Assembly: GCA_963783045.1 (NCBI GenBank)
Contig: CAWAMD010000002.1
Span: 1-64,000, forward strand
Length of the DNA: 64,000 nt
Source: CAWAMD01 sp963783045
GTDB lineage: Bacteria; Actinomycetota; Nitriliruptoria; Nitriliruptorales; Nitriliruptoraceae
Direction of reading: 5' to 3'
Numbering within the stretch: the first letter of the stretch is position 1; each line of letters starts with the position of its first letter. Of this stretch, positions 51,766 to 60,067 are shown piece by piece. Below the pieces are notes generated by a model, which was given only the letters and a program-made list of their open reading frames with translations, searched no databases and had not been told where the DNA came from. A program made the position numbers and the translations under genes.

Positions 51766-52202
51766 GGTGTCGGGCTCCTTGGGATCACCTGCAGTTCATC
51801 GAAACGCGGACACGGGAACACGGGGACAGAGGGGGGTCGCCGCGGGATCAGCTGCGCTCGGTGGCGTCATGACGAGCTACGACGTTGCCGTCGGCAGACA
51901 GCCGACCGGAAGCCGCCTCGCAGCATCGCATCCCGCGGCCGCCGACACGCTGCGCCGGGTCGAGTGCGGCAGAGCGGTTCGGGGACGAGTGCGCGTCCGT
52001 CATCGAGGCAAACGGTGCTGGCGTTCTCCTCCCCTCGCACTGCGTGTTCGGGGGCCGAATGTCTTTGAAGTCTAGCAGGAACCGAAACCCGCACTCAAGC
52101 CCCGAAACCGCAGGTCAGAGGGGTTTTCGGACCATATGGGCACCGCGCCCGAGGGGCGCGATCGACTACCGACCGTCACGGCGACCGCGGGCGTTCGGAC
52201 GC
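51766..52202. other. carD upstream region with ~300-nt leader
   Basis: 437 bp without a gene I can support. A 75-residue minus-strand frame at 51867-52094 has poor codon structure and overlaps the promoter. The region contains the carD promoter and, if transcription starts near 52062, a leader of about 300 nucleotides. It also contains the 3' flank of disA. I find no recognised riboswitch. Confidence 0.5.
52069..52098 (-). promoter_or_regulatory. probable housekeeping promoter of carD
   Basis: On the minus strand TTGAGT (52098-52093), an 18-base spacer, then TAGACT (52074-52069). TAGACT fits the actinobacterial -10 consensus TAnnnT, and the surrounding sequence is the most AT-rich of the area. 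Confidence 0.6.
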
Positions 52203-53279
52203 CTACACGTAGCGCTCGAGCAGCGACGACTCGGCGAGCCGGCGCAGTCCGTCCTGGATGCTGTGCGCACGGGTCTCTCCGACACCTTCGACGTCGTCGA
52301 GATCGTCGAGGCTCGCGTCCATGACACGCTGCAGGTTCTGGAAGCGCTGGACGAGCTTCTCGATCACCACGTCCGGCAGCCGGGGGATCTTCGAGAGCAA
52401 CCGGAAGCCCCGCGGTGTGACCGACAGGTCGAGCGAGTCCTCCTCGTCGTAGCCGAGCGCCGCGGCGATCCGCTCGAGGTCGAGCAGCTCGTCCGTGGAC
52501 AGCGTGTTGAGGTCGTCGAGCGGTCCGGACAGCTTCCGGCGCCGGTCGGCGATGTAGTCCTGGACGATGAGGGTCCGCTCGGCGTCCACGGAGGCCATGA
52601 GCTCGTCGAGCTGCAGCTGGATCAGGCGGCCTTCGGTGCCGAGCTCGGCGACGTAGTCCTCGACCTCGCGGGCGATCCGGCGCACCATCTCGGCGCGCTG
52701 CAACGTGATGACCACGTCACGGAGGCTCACGGAGTCCTCGACCTCCCGCGCCGACAGGGTGGCCGAGACCTCGTCGAGCCTGGTGCGGTACCGCTCGAGG
52801 GTGGCGAGCGCCTGGTTCGCACGGAAGAGCAGCGACGAGACCTCCTCGAGCACCCGCTTCCGGTCCCCGAGGTACAGGGTCACCATCGACATCGACTCCG
52901 ACACCGAGATGACGGGCTGGCCGGTCTGACGCGCGACCCGCTCGGCGCTGCGGTGGCGCGTGCCGGTCTCGGAGGTGTGGATGCTCGGATCGGGGACGAG
53001 GTGGACGTTGGCGCGAAGGACGCGGTCCCCCTCGCCGTCGAGGATGAGCGCACCGTCCATCTTCGCGAGCTCCGCGATGCGCTGCGCCGTCGAGTTCGTG
53101 TCGATCACGAAGCCGCCGGACACGATCGACTCGACCTCGGGCGTCCAGCCGATGACGATCAGGGCGCCGCGACCGGCGCGGATGACCCGCTCGATGCCCT
53201 CGCGGATGACGGTCCCCGGAGCGAGCATGGCGAGCACGGACATGAGCTCTTCGTCGCGCTCCGGGTCCGCCACCGACAT
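52203..53279 (-). CDS. disA: DNA integrity scanning diadenylate cyclase DisA
   Basis: 358 aa from ATG 53279 (GTGGAGGC upstream). DAC domain at 1-150: GRGALIVIGWTPEVESIVSG, DGALILDGEGDRVL (DGA at 75-77), and GTRHRSAERVARQTG (RHR at 108-110); both are the catalytic motifs that condense two ATP to c-di-AMP. A central helical spine follows, then a C-terminal helix-hairpin-helix DNA-binding domain (SLDDLDDVEGVGETRAHSIQ). Octamer that scans DNA for branched structures. In Bacillus radA precedes it; here mutY and dtxR do. Confidence 0.95.
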   Translation of the reverse strand: MSVADPERDEELMSVLAMLAPGTVIREGIERVIRAGRGALIVIGWTPEVESIVSGGFVIDTNSTAQRIAELAKMDGALILDGEGDRVLRANVHLVPDPSIHTSETGTRHRSAERVARQTGQPVISVSESMSMVTLYLGDRKRVLEEVSSLLFRANQALATLERYRTRLDEVSATLSAREVEDSVSLRDVVITLQRAEMVRRIAREVEDYVAELGTEGRLIQLQLDELMASVDAERTLIVQDYIADRRRKLSGPLDDLNTLSTDELLDLERIAAALGYDEEDSLDLSVTPRGFRLLSKIPRLPDVVIEKLVQRFQNLQRVMDASLDDLDDVEGVGETRAHSIQDGLRRLAESSLLERYV

Positions 53280-53399
53280 GCCTCCACTGCTGTCAGGACG
53301 CGACTCGTCCAGCACCGGTCGCATCCGTCGATGGAGGGTAACGGACGCGCGCGTTCGGACCGCGGTAGCCGCCCCCGTCGCCGGACAGGGGCCGGGCGC

Positions 53400-54293
53400 T
53401 CATGCCGGCAGCGAGAGCATCCCGTCGACGTACTCCGCCAGCCCCTCGCCCACGAGGCCGTCGGCGACGCGTCGGGCCCGTTCGGGATCCTCGGGCCAGC
53501 CCACCGCGTCGGGAACGCGGCTCATCTCGACCGGACCCGTGCGCAGCGCCTTCACCAGGCGGCCGCGTCCCTGCCGATCGGAGCCGTCGAACTTCGACTG
53601 CGGCGTCGACGTGCCGGCGCTGCCGTCGGCGGGGTCCGGCGACGGCCGACCGGCGAGGTACCAGGCGCAGCTCGCGGCGAGCGGGCACTCCGTGCAGCTC
53701 GGGTCGCGCTTGCGGCAGACCGCCGCGCCGAGATCCATGACCGCCTGGTTCCAGGCCCAGGCCTGGCCGTGTGGAACCATCGCGTCGGCGAGCTGCTGGG
53801 CCTCCTTGGCGGAGAGCCGGCGTCCGGCGACGGCGCGCGCGAGGAAGCGGGCCGCGTTCGTGTCGACGACCCCGTGGTCGGCCTCGAACGCGAAGGCCAG
53901 CACGGCGCGGGCCGTGTACGCCCCGATCCCCGGCAGCGCGAGCAGCGCGTCGAGGGTGTCCGGGACCTCGCCGTCGTGTCGCTCGACGATCGCGGTCGCG
54001 GCCTGGTGCAGGTAGCGCGCCCGGCGGTTGTAGCCGAGTCCGTCCCAGCGCTCGATCACCGCGCCGGGCGACGCCGCGGCGCAGGCCGCTGGCGTCGGGA
54101 ACTGCTCCATGAACGCGTCGAAGCGGGGCAGCACGCGTGCCACCTGCGTCTGCTGGAGCATGAGCTCGCTGACCAGGACGGCCCAGCTGTCCCGCGTGTG
54201 GCGCCACGGAAGATCACGCCGGAGATCCTCCCCCCACTCCAGCAGGCTCTCGATCGTCTTCTGACGGTGGTCGATCTCCACCTGCGGCGACAT
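53400..54293 (-). CDS. mutY: A/G-specific adenine glycosylase MutY, no NUDIX domain
   Basis: 297 aa from ATG 54293. Removes adenine mispaired with 8-oxoguanine. HhH-GPD core: PWRHTRDSWAVLVSELMLQQ with the catalytic Glu, QTQVARVLPRF, LPGIGAYTARAVLAFAFEAD (helix-hairpin-helix), GVVDTNAARFL with the catalytic Asp. [4Fe-4S] ligands CRKRDPSCTECPLAASC (C-x6-C-x2-C-x5-C). The C-terminal ~75 residues form a different winged-helix-like tail instead of the NUDIX-type 8-oxoG recognition domain, as is common in actinobacteria. Confidence 0.9.
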   Translation of the reverse strand: MSPQVEIDHRQKTIESLLEWGEDLRRDLPWRHTRDSWAVLVSELMLQQTQVARVLPRFDAFMEQFPTPAACAAASPGAVIERWDGLGYNRRARYLHQAATAIVERHDGEVPDTLDALLALPGIGAYTARAVLAFAFEADHGVVDTNAARFLARAVAGRRLSAKEAQQLADAMVPHGQAWAWNQAVMDLGAAVCRKRDPSCTECPLAASCAWYLAGRPSPDPADGSAGTSTPQSKFDGSDRQGRGRLVKALRTGPVEMSRVPDAVGWPEDPERARRVADGLVGEGLAEYVDGMLSLPA

Positions 54294-54435
54294 CCGTCGC
54301 TCCTCGCTCGGCTCAGACGCCACCCCCGGACTGCGTGCGGGGGTGGGCGAGGCGGCGAGCGTAGCCACCGTGCCGAGCCGGGTCATCCAGACGCCCGACC
54401 AGGGTCACCCGACGCCGCGCTGCCGCACGCGACGC

Positions 54436-55095
54436 CTACTCGGCGGTGACGTAGATCAGCCGGGCCGTCTCGGTGTCCACGTCGATCTGCTCGTCGCCGA
54501 CCGCGAGGCGGACCCCCTGAACACCGGGGGTCACCCGCGCGCGGGCGCCCGCGCGCAGCCCGTGCGCGTCGAGGCGGTGCATCGTCTCCTGGTCGCCCTG
54601 GAGCCGCTCGGAGAGGCGCAGCACGGTCACGGAGCGGTCGTCGCCGTCCACGTCGGCGAGCGTCAGCACGTCGGCCTCCGGCGCGGACGAGCTGCCGGGG
54701 ATCGGGTTGCCGTAGGGGCTCGTCGTCGGGTGACCGAGGAAGTCCGCGAGGCGCTCCTCGACCCGGTCGGAGATGACGTGCTCCCAGCGGCACGCCTCCT
54801 CGTGGACGTGCTCGGGCTCGACGCCGAGCACGTCGACGAGCAGCCGCTCCGCCAGCCGGTGCTTGCGCATGACGCGGACGGCGCGTGCCCGTCCTTCGTC
54901 GGTCAGCTCGACGATCCGGTCGTCGCTCAGCCGCAGCAGGCGGTCGCCTTCCAGGCGGTTCACGGCCTCGCTGACCGACGGCGCGGACAGCCCGAGGCGC
55001 TCCGCCAGCCTGGCCCGCAGCGCCGGGATGCCCTCCTCCTCGAGCTCCCAGACCGTCCGCAGATACATCTCGGTGGAGTCGATCAGGTCGCGCAC
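54436..55095 (-). CDS. DtxR/IdeR family metal-dependent repressor
   Basis: 219 aa; GTG 55095. Winged helix (STEMYLRTVWELEEEGIPAL; LGLSAPSVSEAVNRLEGDRL), dimerisation domain with metal ligands (RKHRLAERLLVDVLGVEPEH; VHEEACRWEHVISDRVEERL; HPTTSPYGNPIP) and a C-terminal SH3-like domain (LRAGARARVTPGVQG). The Cys and His positions match iron-responsive IdeR better than MntR, but this is not certain. A 36-bp palindromic array lies 84-217 bp upstream. Confidence 0.9.
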   Translation of the reverse strand: MRDLIDSTEMYLRTVWELEEEGIPALRARLAERLGLSAPSVSEAVNRLEGDRLLRLSDDRIVELTDEGRARAVRVMRKHRLAERLLVDVLGVEPEHVHEEACRWEHVISDRVEERLADFLGHPTTSPYGNPIPGSSSAPEADVLTLADVDGDDRSVTVLRLSERLQGDQETMHRLDAHGLRAGARARVTPGVQGVRLAVGDEQIDVDTETARLIYVTAE

Positions 55096-55178
55096 CCTCG
55101 GTCCTTCGTCCGGTCGTCAAGGATACCCGCGCAGGTGAGGTGAGCCTCCCCGAACCTGCGCCCCGCGCGTTGGCTGGC

Positions 55179-55312
55179 GCACTAGTGCGTTCGCGCACGC
55201 GTGCGTGTCTCAACGCACTAGTGCGCGCGTGCACGCGTGCGTATCGGAGCCCCCTAGTGCGTTCGCGCACGCGTGCGTATCTCAACGCACTAGTGCGCGC
55301 GTGCACGCGTGC
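55179..55312. repeat. 36-bp array, each unit with two palindromes
   Basis: Four units with an exact 36-bp period. Palindrome 1 (GCACTAGTGC) is at 55179, 55215, 55251 (degenerate: CCCCTAGTGC) and 55287. Palindrome 2 (GCACGCGTGC) is at 55195, 55231, 55267 and 55303. Odd and even units differ in the bases between the palindromes (GTTCGC versus GCGCGT), so a 72-bp higher-order unit is present twice. It lies between the dtxR start and the clpC terminator. Confidence 0.9.
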
Positions 55313-55340
55313 GACGGCGGGCCCCGTGGGGCCCGCCGTC
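55313..55340 (-). terminator. terminator of clpC
   Basis: GACGGCGGGCCCC (55313-55325) pairs perfectly with GGGGCCCGCCGTC (55328-55340) with a 2-base turn (effectively a 12-bp stem and 4-base loop). Located 17 bases past the clpC stop. Confidence 0.85.
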
Positions 55341-55357
55341 CGTGGTGTGGTGCGAGA

Positions 55358-57898
55358 TCAGCCCTCGGCGCTGCTCGAGCCGTCACCGTGGTCGCCGGAG
55401 CCGCCGGCGAGCTCGACCGGGGGCACGTCCGGCGCCTCGGGCGAGTCGACCGCACGGAACACGACCTTGTCGTCGTCGGGGTCGGCGTCGGCGACGATCA
55501 GCTGCCCGGCGTGGAACTCGCCGTGGAGCAGCCGCTCGGAGAGCACGTCCTCGAGCTCGCGCTGGATCGTCCGGCGCAGCGGCCGGGCGCCGAGCTGCGG
55601 GTCGTAGCCCTTCTCGGCCAGCCAGCCCTTCACCGCATCGGTCAGCTCGAGGTCGAGCGCCTTCGCGTGCAGCTGGTTCTTCACGCGCGTGATCATCAGG
55701 TCGACGATCTGCTTCACCTCGGCCTTGCTCAGCGGGTGGAAGGTGATGACCTCGTCGATGCGGTTGAGGAACTCGGGGCGGAAGTGCTTCTTCAGCTCCT
55801 CGTCCACCTGCTTCTTCATCTTCTCGTACATCGACCCCTCGTCGTGGGCCGAGACGAAGCCGGTGGCCGGGGACGTGAGGTTCTTCGTCCCGAGGTTGGA
55901 GGTCATGATGAGGATGGTGTTCTTGAAGTCCACCGTGCGTCCCTGGGCGTCGGTCAGGCGACCGTCCTCCAGGATCTGCAGGAGCGTGTTGAACACGTCC
56001 GGGTGGGCCTTCTCGACCTCGTCGAACAGCACGACGCTGAACGGCTTGCGCCGCACCGCCTCGGTGAGCTGCCCGCCCTCGTCGTAGCCGACGTAGCCCG
56101 GAGGCGACCCGATCAGACGGCTGACCGTGTGCTTCTCCATGTACTCGGACATGTCGAGGTGGATCAGCGCCTGCTCGTCACCGAACAGGTACTCGGCGAG
56201 CGTCTTCGCGAGCTCGGTCTTCCCGACCCCGGACGGGCCGAGGAAGATGAACGAGCCGGACGGACGCTTCGGGTCCTTCAGGCCGGCGCGGGTGCGCCGG
56301 ATGGCCTTGGAGACCGCCTGGATCGCCTGCTCCTGACCGATGACCCGCTCGTGCAGGTGCTGCTCCATGTGGATGAGCTTCTCGGTCTCCTCCTCGGTGA
56401 GCTTGAACACCGGGATGCCGGTCCAGTTGGCGAGGACCTCGGCGATGACCTCCTCGTCGACGGTCAGCACCGTGTCCATGCCCTCGGAGCGCCACTCCTG
56501 CTCGCGCGACTGACGCCGCTCGATGAGCTTCTTCTCCTCGTCCCGCAGCGACGCGGCGCGCTCGAAGTCCTGCGCGTCGATCGCGTCCTCCTTCGCCTTG
56601 CGGGCGCGCTCGATCTCGTCGTCGAGGTCCTTGAGGTCCGGCGGCTGCGTCATCGAGCGGATGCGCAGGCGGGACCCCGACTCGTCGATGAGGTCGATGG
56701 CCTTGTCGGGCAGGAAGCGGTCGGAGATGTAGCGGTCGGCCAGGTTGGCGGCGGCGACCAGGGCCTCGTCGGTGATCGTGACCCGGTGGTGGGCCTCGTA
56801 CCGGTCGCGCAGGCCCTTGAGGATCTCGATCGTGTGCTCGAGCGAGGGCTCCTCGACCTTGACGGGCTGGAAGCGGCGCTCGAGCGCGGCGTCCTTCTCG
56901 AGGTGCTTGCGGTACTCGTCGAGCGTCGTGGCTCCCACGGTCTGGATCTCGCCGCGGGCGAGCATCGGCTTCAGGATGCTGGCCGCGTCGATCGCGCCCT
57001 CCGCGGCACCCGCGCCGACGAGCGTGTGCAGCTCGTCGATGAACAGGATGATGTCGCCGCGGGAGGTGATCTCCTTCAGGACCTTCTTCAGGCGCTCCTC
57101 GAAGTCACCGCGGTAGCGCGACCCGGCGACGAGCGCACCGAGGTCGAGCGTGTACAGGTGCTTGTCGGTCAGCGTCTCGGGGACCTCGCCGGCGACGATG
57201 CGCTGGGCCAGCCCCTCGACGATGGCGGTCTTGCCGACGCCCGGCTCGCCGATGAGCACCGGGTTGTTCTTCGTGCGGCGCGACAGGACCTGCATGACCC
57301 GCTCGATCTCGCGCTGACGCCCGATGACCGGGTCGAGGTCGCCCTCGCGGGCGGCCTGCGTCAGGTTGCGACCGAACTGGTCCAGGATGGTCGAGCCCTC
57401 GCTGCGCGACGCCTGGCTCGACTCGCCGACGCCGGCGCCGGCCTTGCCGGCCTCGGAGCCCGAGTAGCCGCTCAGCAGCTGGATGACCTGCTGGCGCACG
57501 CGGTTGAGGTCGGCGCCGAGCTTCTGGAGGACCTGCGCCGCGACGCCCTCGCCCTCACGGATGAGCCCGAGCAGGATGTGCTCGGTGCCGATGTAGTTGT
57601 GGCCGAGCTGCAGCGCTTCGCGCAGGGACAGCTCGAGCACCTTCTTGGCACGCGGGGTGAAGGGGATGTGACCGGCCGGCGCGGTCTGGCCACGGCCGAT
57701 GATCTCCTGCACCTGGTCGCGCACGGCCTGCAGTGAGATGTTCATGGACTCGAGCGCCTTGGCGGCGACGCCCTCGCCCTCGTGAATCAGGCCGAGCAGG
57801 ATGTGCTCGGTGCCGATGTAGTTGTGGTTCAGCATCCTTGCCTCTTCCTGGGCAAGGACGACAACCCGCCGGGCTCGGTCGGTGAACCTCTCGAACAT
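55358..57898 (-). CDS. clpC: Clp protease ATP-binding subunit ClpC
   Basis: 846 aa from ATG 57898 with GGGAG upstream. Two Clp_N repeats (FERFTDRARRVVVLAQEEAR; NYIGTEHILLGLIHEGEGVA, repeated at ~95), first AAA+ domain with NPVLIGEPGVGKTAIVEGLA near residue 210, a UVR-like coiled coil (RARKAKEDAIDAQDFERAAS), second AAA+ domain with FLGPSGVGKTELAKTLAEYL near 550, C-terminal small domain ending in an acidic tail. Hexameric unfoldase feeding ClpP; essential in mycobacteria. It is monocistronic, flanked by a promoter and a strong terminator. Confidence 0.96.
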   Translation of the reverse strand: MFERFTDRARRVVVLAQEEARMLNHNYIGTEHILLGLIHEGEGVAAKALESMNISLQAVRDQVQEIIGRGQTAPAGHIPFTPRAKKVLELSLREALQLGHNYIGTEHILLGLIREGEGVAAQVLQKLGADLNRVRQQVIQLLSGYSGSEAGKAGAGVGESSQASRSEGSTILDQFGRNLTQAAREGDLDPVIGRQREIERVMQVLSRRTKNNPVLIGEPGVGKTAIVEGLAQRIVAGEVPETLTDKHLYTLDLGALVAGSRYRGDFEERLKKVLKEITSRGDIILFIDELHTLVGAGAAEGAIDAASILKPMLARGEIQTVGATTLDEYRKHLEKDAALERRFQPVKVEEPSLEHTIEILKGLRDRYEAHHRVTITDEALVAAANLADRYISDRFLPDKAIDLIDESGSRLRIRSMTQPPDLKDLDDEIERARKAKEDAIDAQDFERAASLRDEEKKLIERRQSREQEWRSEGMDTVLTVDEEVIAEVLANWTGIPVFKLTEEETEKLIHMEQHLHERVIGQEQAIQAVSKAIRRTRAGLKDPKRPSGSFIFLGPSGVGKTELAKTLAEYLFGDEQALIHLDMSEYMEKHTVSRLIGSPPGYVGYDEGGQLTEAVRRKPFSVVLFDEVEKAHPDVFNTLLQILEDGRLTDAQGRTVDFKNTILIMTSNLGTKNLTSPATGFVSAHDEGSMYEKMKKQVDEELKKHFRPEFLNRIDEVITFHPLSKAEVKQIVDLMITRVKNQLHAKALDLELTDAVKGWLAEKGYDPQLGARPLRRTIQRELEDVLSERLLHGEFHAGQLIVADADPDDDKVVFRAVDSPEAPDVPPVELAGGSGDHGDGSSSAEG

Positions 57899-58326
57899 TG
57901 AACGTAACTCCCACGGTCTGCGGGCAACTGCTCCCCACGGTAGAGGAGCGGTCAACCTCGACCTGAGTCTAACGGCTGGAGACGGTGGGTTCCCCGACCC
58001 GTTCGGGAAGATGCGCGAGGCGGATGGGCCGGCGCACACATCGCGACGGGGCCAACGGACGCGGGCCAGCGGACGTGGGCGGACTCGGCCACGGACGTCA
58101 GCGGACGGGGGGACCCGGGACGACGCAGGGAACTGGAGACAGGAACAGAAGCGATGGGTGGCGGTGGCGGCGCCTCCACACACGCCATCGAGAGGCACAA
58201 CGCATCCATCGCGATGGATGTTCCCCACCGGTGTGAGGCGGTCCGCGCCCGATCAGTCACCGTGCCGGCCCCCGTCCGACCGGCCCGGGTCGCGCCCGTC
58301 CGTCAGGCCGTACCGTTCGCAGCGCC
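57899..58326. other. divergent clpC / lipoprotein control region with an 18-bp palindrome
   Basis: 428 bp with no supported gene. It includes the clpC promoter candidate at 57966-57994 and a perfect palindrome CATCCATCGCGATGGATG at 58203-58220, about 107 bp upstream of the lipoprotein gene start. Between these are short GGAC/GGCC-rich imperfect repeats (GCGGAC-type, 58060-58110). Confidence 0.55.
57966..57994 (-). promoter_or_regulatory. candidate clpC promoter
   Basis: On the minus strand GGGAAC (57994-57989), a 17-base spacer, then TAGACT (57971-57966), about 68 bases before the clpC start. The -10 equals that of carD, while GGGAAC recalls a stress (ECF) -35 element; the combination is uncertain. 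Confidence 0.4.
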
Positions 58327-58821
58327 ATGATCAGGCATTCCCTCCGGCGGCGCTGGCTGCTGCCGATCCTGCTTTCCTCCCTGGCGCTCACGGCCTGCGG
58401 AGGCGGTTCGGGCGTGCCCGCGGACACGGCATCGGGCCTGGCGCGCCGTGCGGACACGGTCGCTGCGCGGCTGGCCGACGGCGACCCCTGTGGCGCGGCC
58501 GAGCAGCTCTCGGCGCTGCAGGCCGCGGTGCAGCAGGCCGAGACCAGCGGCGATCTGCCGCACGACACGGCCACGGCGATCCTCGACACCACCGACCGGG
58601 TCAGCGAAGGCGTCACCTGCCCGCCCCCCGCTCAGCCCTCCGTCTCCACCGGGAGCGGCGCGACCACCGGCGTGGACGGCGGCAGGGACAACGGCGGCAG
58701 GGACAACGGCGGCAAGGACAACGACAAGGCGGGCCCGCCGGGCAAGGGCGGCGACAAAGGCAGTGACAAAGGCGGCGACAAAGGCGGCGACAAAGGCAAG
58801 GCGAAGGGGCACAACGACTAG
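58327..58821 (+). CDS. putative lipoprotein with Gly/Lys/Asp repeat tail
   Basis: 164 aa; ATG 58327. Lipoprotein signal RRRWLLPILLSSLALTACGG with lipobox LTAC, lipidated Cys at ~24. A small helical domain (~30-100) has two further Cys (GDPCGAA, GVTCPPP) that may pair. The tail from ~115 is iterated pentapeptide-like GGRDN/GGKDN then GGDKG repeats, encoded by near-identical 15-bp units, likely disordered and wall-spanning. The stop TAG abuts the kinase ATG with no spacer, so they are co-transcribed. I recognise no family. Confidence 0.75.
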   Translation: MIRHSLRRRWLLPILLSSLALTACGGGSGVPADTASGLARRADTVAARLADGDPCGAAEQLSALQAAVQQAETSGDLPHDTATAILDTTDRVSEGVTCPPPAQPSVSTGSGATTGVDGGRDNGGRDNGGKDNDKAGPPGKGGDKGSDKGGDKGGDKGKAKGHND

Positions 58822-60045
58822 ATGAGCATCGACACGCTGGCGGACCGCCGCTACGAGCTCGCCGAGCTGCTCGGCAGCGGCGGCATGGGCCTCGTCCACC
58901 GGGCGCACGACACGCGGCTCGGACGCGACGTGGCCATCAAGCTGCTGGCCGACAACCTCGCGCAGGACGCCGACGCGCGCGAGCGGTTCTCCCGGGAAGC
59001 GCGAGCGGCTGCCCGCCTGTCGCACCCTCATGTCGTCCAGGTCTTCGACGTCGGCGAGGAGGACGGCCGCCCGTACCTCGTCATGGAGCTCGTCGACGGG
59101 CCGAGCCTCGCCACGGTCCTCGACGTGGAGGGCACGCTGGCGGCCGGCGAGGTGATCACCGTCGCCGAGCAGTCGCTCATGGCGGTCGGGGCGGCGCACG
59201 ACGCCGGGCTCCTCCATCGCGACCTCAAGCCCGGCAACCTCATGCGCGCCGCCGACGGCACGGTGAAGGTGACCGACTTCGGCGTCGCCGAGGTCGCGGA
59301 GGCGCCGGGGCTGACGCGCTCCGGCGTGGTGCTCGGGACGCTGCCGTACCTGGCACCCGAGCGGCTCACCGGGGCGCCGGCGACGCCACGCACCGACCTC
59401 TACGGGCTCGGCGCGACGCTGCTGCAGCTGCTGACCGGCCAGCCCCCGAGCGCCACGGACGGGTCCCCGGGCACCGCCGCGCTCGACACCGTCCCGCCAC
59501 CGCTGGCGATGCTCCTGCACCGGTGCCTGGCACCCGACGCCGCGAACCGGCCGTCCTCGACCGGAGAGGCGCTGGCGATCCTGCGCGGCCAGCAGATCGC
59601 GGTGGGCAGCGACCAGCGCACCGAGCTGCTGCCCGCGATGGAGATCGCGACCACCCCGCTCGAGGACGAGCAGCCCGCCCCCGACGCGCCGACCCACGCC
59701 GACGCACCGACCCAGCCCGACGCACCGACCGACCCCGACGCACCCACCGAGGCCTACCCCGCGCGACCATCGGGGGGTCAGCGCCGGCGCAGCAGGATGG
59801 CGCTCGGCATCACGGCGCTCGTCGGCCTCGCCGTCGTCCTCGCCCTTCTCGTCGGCGGGCTCGCCGGCGGCAGCGGCGGCTCGTCCGGCGCGGTCACGCC
59901 CCCCGACGGCGGCGGCGCGAGCACCGGCGGCGCGAGCACCGGCGGCGCGAGCACCGGCGAAGACAACGGCGGCCTCCCCCAGGTCTCGGACCCCGCCCAG
60001 CAGATGCGCGAGCTCGGGGACTGGCTCCGTCAGCAGGGCGGCTGA
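58822..60045 (+). CDS. membrane Ser/Thr protein kinase (PknB-like catalytic domain)
   Basis: 407 aa; ATG immediately after the lipoprotein stop. Kinase domain at ~10-270: P-loop LLGSGGMGLVHRAHD, VAIK with catalytic Lys40, HRDLKPGN (132-139), DFG (152-154), PYLAPERL. A Pro/Asp/Ala/Thr repeat linker (DAPT units) follows, one membrane helix near 320-345, and a short extracellular Gly/Ser/Thr tail (GGAST repeats) instead of PASTA domains. The paired lipoprotein could be its ligand or partner. Confidence 0.9.
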   Translation: MSIDTLADRRYELAELLGSGGMGLVHRAHDTRLGRDVAIKLLADNLAQDADARERFSREARAAARLSHPHVVQVFDVGEEDGRPYLVMELVDGPSLATVLDVEGTLAAGEVITVAEQSLMAVGAAHDAGLLHRDLKPGNLMRAADGTVKVTDFGVAEVAEAPGLTRSGVVLGTLPYLAPERLTGAPATPRTDLYGLGATLLQLLTGQPPSATDGSPGTAALDTVPPPLAMLLHRCLAPDAANRPSSTGEALAILRGQQIAVGSDQRTELLPAMEIATTPLEDEQPAPDAPTHADAPTQPDAPTDPDAPTEAYPARPSGGQRRRSRMALGITALVGLAVVLALLVGGLAGGSGGSSGAVTPPDGGGASTGGASTGGASTGEDNGGLPQVSDPAQQMRELGDWLRQQGG

Positions 60046-60067
60046 GGATCCGCGGCCCCGGCGACGG

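Noticed and set aside
51867..52094. Small minus-strand gene upstream of carD
   Set aside because: Overlaps the carD promoter, has poor third-position GC pattern and no recognisable sequence.
55179..55312. CRISPR array
   Set aside because: Units are contiguous with no unique spacers, the unit is internally palindromic, and no cas gene is near. The same reasoning excludes the arrays at 2592, 3254, 26571 and 49605.
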